Source: Clostridiales bacterium UBA2658
GTDB taxonomy: Bacteria; Bacillota; Clostridia; Oscillospirales; Oscillospiraceae
Length of the DNA: 8,489 nucleotides
NCBI GenBank assembly: GCA_002359425.1
Contig: DEMY01000095.1
Span: 1-8,489, forward strand
Direction of reading: 5' to 3'
Below are positions 5,879-8,489 of the stretch, piece by piece. A program made the position numbers and the translations under genes. How positions within the stretch are numbered: the first letter of the stretch is position 1; every line of letters begins with the position of its first letter. Under the pieces are notes generated by a model. That model saw nothing but the letters and a program-made list of their open reading frames with translations. It was not told the DNA's origin and searched no databases.

Positions 5879-8116
5879 TTAGTCCGCCATGCGGAAAAGA
5901 ATTGTTGCGTACTGTGCGCGGGAAGCGGATGACTTTGGCGCGACAGAGTCCACCGAAACGCCGTTTATGAGCTTTTCTCCTACCGCCCAGCTCAGCGGGG
6001 CCTTCGCCCAATCAGAGACCTGAGCCGTATCCGAAAAGGCGTCCAGCGTTCCGGTCGGGGACGGGGAGCCGGAAAAACGGTAAAGGATCGCTGTAAGCTG
6101 CTCGCGGGTCACAGTCTGGTTCGGGTAAAAATTCGTCCCGTCGCCCTGCACGATGCCTTTGGCGCTTGCCCACGCGACCGCGTCCGAATACCACTGGCCG
6201 GACGGCACATCCGCAAAGCTCGCATTCGCCGTCACCGCCGGACTGTTTTCAAGGCGGTAGAGCACCGTTACGGCCATGGCGCGCGTAACATCCAGATTGG
6301 GGGCGAAGGTTCGGCTTGCAGTGCCGGACATGACGCCCTTGTCGGAAACGAATTTCACAGCGTTATAGAACCAGTCGGTCTTGCCAACATCGTCAAACTT
6401 TTCGGGACTTGTGACTGTGACGGGAATTGAAACGATCTTGCCTCCCGCCGTCACAGTGATGCTGCCGCTGGCGTTGGTGTCGCCCGCCGTAAAGGTGCCG
6501 TTAGCGTCGATCGTGCCAACGCCGCCCGTGACAGCCCACTGGTAGCACTTATCCTGCGAAATGAGCGCAAGATGGTTCTGGACGGCGGAAGCCGTGAGCG
6601 AGGTCGTCGTGCCCGCGTTCACGGAAAGCGAGGAAACGGCCTTGTCGGTGCTCTCGTTTTTGACCGTGATGCTGTCGGGTGTGGAAACGACGTTCACCTG
6701 CACGGAAGCGCCCGTATAGCCCTCGCCGGAGGCGGTGACGGTGCCCGTTCCCGCGGCGGTCGAAACAAAGGTACCGTCGGCGCCGATGGTTCCGACGCCG
6801 TTTGTCACGCCGAGGTCTACATGCGTCCGCGGCGTCGCGGCATAGCCGTTATCGTCGGCGGCCTTTAAAACATAGCTGGTTTCAGCGCCAAGCAGCAGGT
6901 TCGCGTTCAGCGGATACAACGCAAGACGCGTGGCTGTGCCGGTGGGCTGCGCTTCCGTTACGAGCATGATATAGTCCGAAACGGAGCGCTGCTTTCCGTC
7001 CGATGGACTGTTAATCTGGGAAGCGGAGCTGTCGCCGATGTAGATGGCGTTGAGACTCGTTGAGCCGCCGCCGTCCATAATCATTGCCTCTACGCAGCCA
7101 AGCTCGACAAGACGCGCAGCCAGCTTTTGCAGCGTAACGCCGACAGAAAGGCCGCTCTGACGGCCGTCGATCGTGTAAAATACGAGCGAGCCGTCCGCCT
7201 TCTGGCCAACAGCGGTGCGCGGCGCGGATGCGGAGTCTGAAACGCCTTCGACCACCTTGCCGCCTGTTACAAGCTGATAAAGAGAACCGACGGCATAGGA
7301 AACATTCTCCCATCCCGACGGGCAGGAAATTTTCAGCGGAACCTGCTCGCCCTCATGGAGCGACGCCACTGCGGCTTTGAGCGCATCGCTCATGGAATTT
7401 GAAAAACTCAAAAGGATCTTGCCGGACGGGATGGCGGCTGCACCGCCCGCGGTCCCGATACTCTCGACCGTCAAGGTGCGTGCGCAGCTCATTGTAAGTC
7501 CGGCGTCGATGGAACAGACAATGTCCACACCAGCGCCGGTGTTGTGCGTCTTGCCGGAGCTTGAATAGGCGTCCGAGTAGAGCACCGCGCCTCCGGCGTT
7601 TCTGGCCTTGTTGACGCCGTCGAGCCAGTAATCCGTGCCGTCAATATTAATGGAGACAGAAAGAGCCGGCTCGCCGAAAATGGCGGTTCCGTCCGCCTTA
7701 AAGCCGACGCCGTAGTGCCCCGCGTCGGACGAAAGCAGCGTTCCGTTCTGCACGACGATGCCCAAAGGCTCGTTCGTGGCAACGACGAAATAGTCGCCGT
7801 TGATACCGGCGATAACATGCTTTCCCTCCCGCTCCAGGAGGTTTGCCATGGAGGCGTAGCTGCCGTAATTGGTCAGCTTGGAGCCGGAAACAACGACCGG
7901 CTTCACGGTCTGCGACGGGGTATACTCTATGTAGTTTTCAGTCTGGTAATCGGAGCCTGTCCAGTAAACGCCCTTGGAAAGCTCCATGCCGGAGCCGAGA
8001 AAGGTGTTGTAGCCGTCAAGCTTTGTGCCGAGAACCTCCGCAAAGGCGGCGGTCGCGAGCAGAACGCTCAGAGCGGTAACGAGCGCTGTCGTGCGCATGA
8101 ATTTTGTGCAGTGCAT
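5879..8116 (-). CDS. Secreted phosphodiester glycosidase (NAGPA family) with Ig-like repeats and three SLH domains
   Basis: This is a 745-residue surface protein. Residues 1-26 are a signal peptide (hydrophobic core TALVTALSVLLATAA, likely cut after AFA). The phosphodiester glycosidase domain (PF09992, related to GlcNAc-1-phosphodiester alpha-N-acetylglucosaminidase) covers about 70-388. Its hallmarks are GINGDYF (104-110), YTIDGRQSGLSVG (314-326) and MDGGGST (347-353). Two Ig-like (Big2-like) units follow at about 395-476 and 480-570, each with a GVGTI-x-A-x-GTF turn (441-450 and 533-542). Three SLH repeats start near FDDV (574), FADV (634) and FSDT (694) and should hold the protein on secondary cell-wall polymer. 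Members are thought to cleave sugar-phosphate linkages in surface glycans; the substrate here is unknown. The SLH binding signatures read TRAM, TREQ and SRAQ rather than TRAE. The ATG at 8116 is preceded by AAAGGAAGGA; Met7 has no ribosome binding site. A terminator follows, so it is probably transcribed alone. Confidence 0.95.
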   Translation of the reverse strand: MHCTKFMRTTALVTALSVLLATAAFAEVLGTKLDGYNTFLGSGMELSKGVYWTGSDYQTENYIEYTPSQTVKPVVVSGSKLTNYGSYASMANLLEREGKHVIAGINGDYFVVATNEPLGIVVQNGTLLSSDAGHYGVGFKADGTAIFGEPALSVSINIDGTDYWLDGVNKARNAGGAVLYSDAYSSSGKTHNTGAGVDIVCSIDAGLTMSCARTLTVESIGTAGGAAAIPSGKILLSFSNSMSDALKAAVASLHEGEQVPLKISCPSGWENVSYAVGSLYQLVTGGKVVEGVSDSASAPRTAVGQKADGSLVFYTIDGRQSGLSVGVTLQKLAARLVELGCVEAMIMDGGGSTSLNAIYIGDSSASQINSPSDGKQRSVSDYIMLVTEAQPTGTATRLALYPLNANLLLGAETSYVLKAADDNGYAATPRTHVDLGVTNGVGTIGADGTFVSTAAGTGTVTASGEGYTGASVQVNVVSTPDSITVKNESTDKAVSSLSVNAGTTTSLTASAVQNHLALISQDKCYQWAVTGGVGTIDANGTFTAGDTNASGSITVTAGGKIVSIPVTVTSPEKFDDVGKTDWFYNAVKFVSDKGVMSGTASRTFAPNLDVTRAMAVTVLYRLENSPAVTANASFADVPSGQWYSDAVAWASAKGIVQGDGTNFYPNQTVTREQLTAILYRFSGSPSPTGTLDAFSDTAQVSDWAKAPLSWAVGEKLINGVSVDSVAPKSSASRAQYATILFRMAD

Positions 8117-8139
8117 AAGTCCTTCCTTTCCGGTTTCAG

Positions 8140-8157
8140 GCTGTTTTTACAAACAGC
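8140..8157 (-). promoter_or_regulatory. 5' UTR hairpin upstream of the SLH gene ribosome binding site
   Basis: GCTGTTT/AAACAGC is a perfect 7-bp inverted repeat with loop GTAA, about ten bases 5' of the AAAGGAAGGA ribosome binding site. It has no T-tract, so it is not a terminator. It could stabilise the mRNA or be a protein site. Confidence 0.4.
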
Positions 8158-8178
8158 AGATTTCTTTCGCATTCAAAT

Positions 8179-8207
8179 ATTATCGCCTTTTGGCGCGCGC
8201 AAATCCA
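8179..8207 (-). promoter_or_regulatory. Weak promoter candidate for the SLH gene
   Basis: On the minus strand, GATAAT (8179-8184, five of six) is preceded at 17 bases by TGGATT (8202-8207, three of six). It is the only plausible promoter between the strong upstream terminator and the gene. If it is not used, the gene depends on read-through of that terminator. Confidence 0.35.
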
Positions 8208-8221
8208 TCGAAATGTCTGCC

Positions 8222-8263
8222 AAAAAAGAAATCGGCAAACGGTGCGACATTCCGTTTGCCGAT
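8222..8263 (-). terminator. Strong intrinsic terminator upstream of the SLH gene
   Basis: A perfect 12-bp stem ATCGGCAAACGG/CCGTTTGCCGAT with a 9-base loop (8231-8263) is followed on the minus strand by TTCTTTTTT. It lies 106 bases upstream of the SLH start. It therefore ends an upstream transcript, ends a short RNA starting near 8310, or attenuates the SLH gene. Confidence 0.88.
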
Positions 8264-8311
8264 AACTTTTCAGATGGGATGAGGAGAAAACGAAAAAGTT
8301 CAACTGTCTCT
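8222..8311 (-). ncRNA. Candidate short RNA of about 90 nt with a C/U-rich loop
   Basis: The element is bounded by a -10 box and the strong terminator. A 7-bp stem AACTTTT/AAAAGTT (8294-8300 with 8264-8270) presents a 23-base loop containing TCTCCTCATCCC, which is complementary to Shine-Dalgarno sequence. The terminator hairpin closes the 3' end. No reading frame with a ribosome binding site fits in it. It could be a trans-acting small RNA or the attenuated leader of the SLH gene. There is no expression evidence. Confidence 0.4.
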
Positions 8312-8317
8312 TGCAAG

Positions 8318-8323
8318 ATTATA
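8318..8323 (-). promoter_or_regulatory. -10 box of the candidate short RNA
   Basis: This is a perfect TATAAT on the minus strand, with the next start position near 8311. No good -35 is visible at 16-18 bases (the sequence there is like ATTTTG), so an activator or another sigma contact would be needed. A 7-bp inverted repeat CAACTGT/ACAGTTG (8301-8307 and 8331-8337) is centred on this box. Confidence 0.4.
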
Positions 8324-8346
8324 ATATCAAACAGTTGTTACAAAAT

Positions 8347-8363
8347 AAACAGGGAACCTGTTT
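8347..8363 (-). terminator. Weak hairpin, possible terminator of an upstream gene
   Basis: AAACAGG/CCTGTTT is a perfect 7-bp stem with a 3-base loop, followed on the minus strand by ATTTTG. The T-tract is short and interrupted. The remaining sequence to the window end (8364-8489) is A+T-rich and shows no gene with a ribosome binding site on either strand. Confidence 0.3.
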
Positions 8364-8489
8364 CAAAAGTATTAAATCCTTTACGTTTTCAAATTTTTCC
8401 GCATTTTTTAAAGTCACGGCAGCTTTTTAGGCGCTTCGGGATGGCATTATAAGTTCAATAGGTATGCACGCAGGTTCCTTTAATGACGC

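Noticed and set aside
7715..8452. 245-codon plus-strand frame running out of the SLH gene into the right intergenic region, including a possible 57-codon start at 8279
   Set aside because: It is antisense to a strongly supported gene and passes through a terminator and promoter. No ribosome binding site precedes the internal ATG, and the product has no recognisable features.

Overview
The window looks like a chromosomal segment of a low-to-moderate GC Gram-positive anaerobe of the class Clostridia, most likely Oscillospiraceae-like (Oscillibacter/Flavonifractor relatives). The taxon is inferred from the gene families (YpuA-type DUF1002 protein, AGCS amino-acid symporter, COG2509-type flavoprotein, SLH-anchored surface protein), consensus AGGAGG ribosome binding sites, sigma-A-type promoters and a Firmicutes-type L10 leader. 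It is not proven. No phage, transposase, CRISPR array, tRNA or rRNA was seen.

Layout from left to right. 1-1495 (minus) is a nearly complete FAD-dependent oxidoreductase of the COG2509 type, interrupted by one in-frame TAA at codon 137 and running off the left edge. 1496-1614 is a hairpin-rich spacer. 1615-2487 (minus) is a secreted DUF1002 (YpuA-like) protein with a strong promoter. It is divergent from 2688-4067 (plus), a sodium:alanine/glycine symporter. 4148-4492 (plus) is a small DUF1801 protein with its own promoter candidate and a perfect palindrome near the predicted transcription start. A bidirectional terminator at 4491-4520 separates it from the convergent rplJ-rplL operon (minus, 4541-5488). 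That operon has a recognisable L10 leader with attenuator (about 5489-5625) and a consensus promoter (5632-5660). 5661-5837 holds no convincing gene but contains a nested palindrome able to fold as RNA. 5879-8116 (minus) is a secreted phosphodiester glycosidase (NAGPA family) with two Ig-like repeats and three SLH domains. 8117-8489 is non-coding: a 5' UTR, a strong minus-strand terminator and, upstream of it, a -10 box that together could define a short RNA of roughly 90 nt.

The genes do not form one pathway. There is a core translation unit (L10 and L7/L12, autoregulated), transport (AGCS), envelope functions (DUF1002, SLH glycosidase) and accessory enzymes. The points most worth checking are the single-codon lesion in the oxidoreductase, the possible short RNA with an anti-Shine-Dalgarno loop upstream of the SLH gene, the nested palindrome beside the rplJL promoter, and the palindromic operator candidate in front of the DUF1801 gene.
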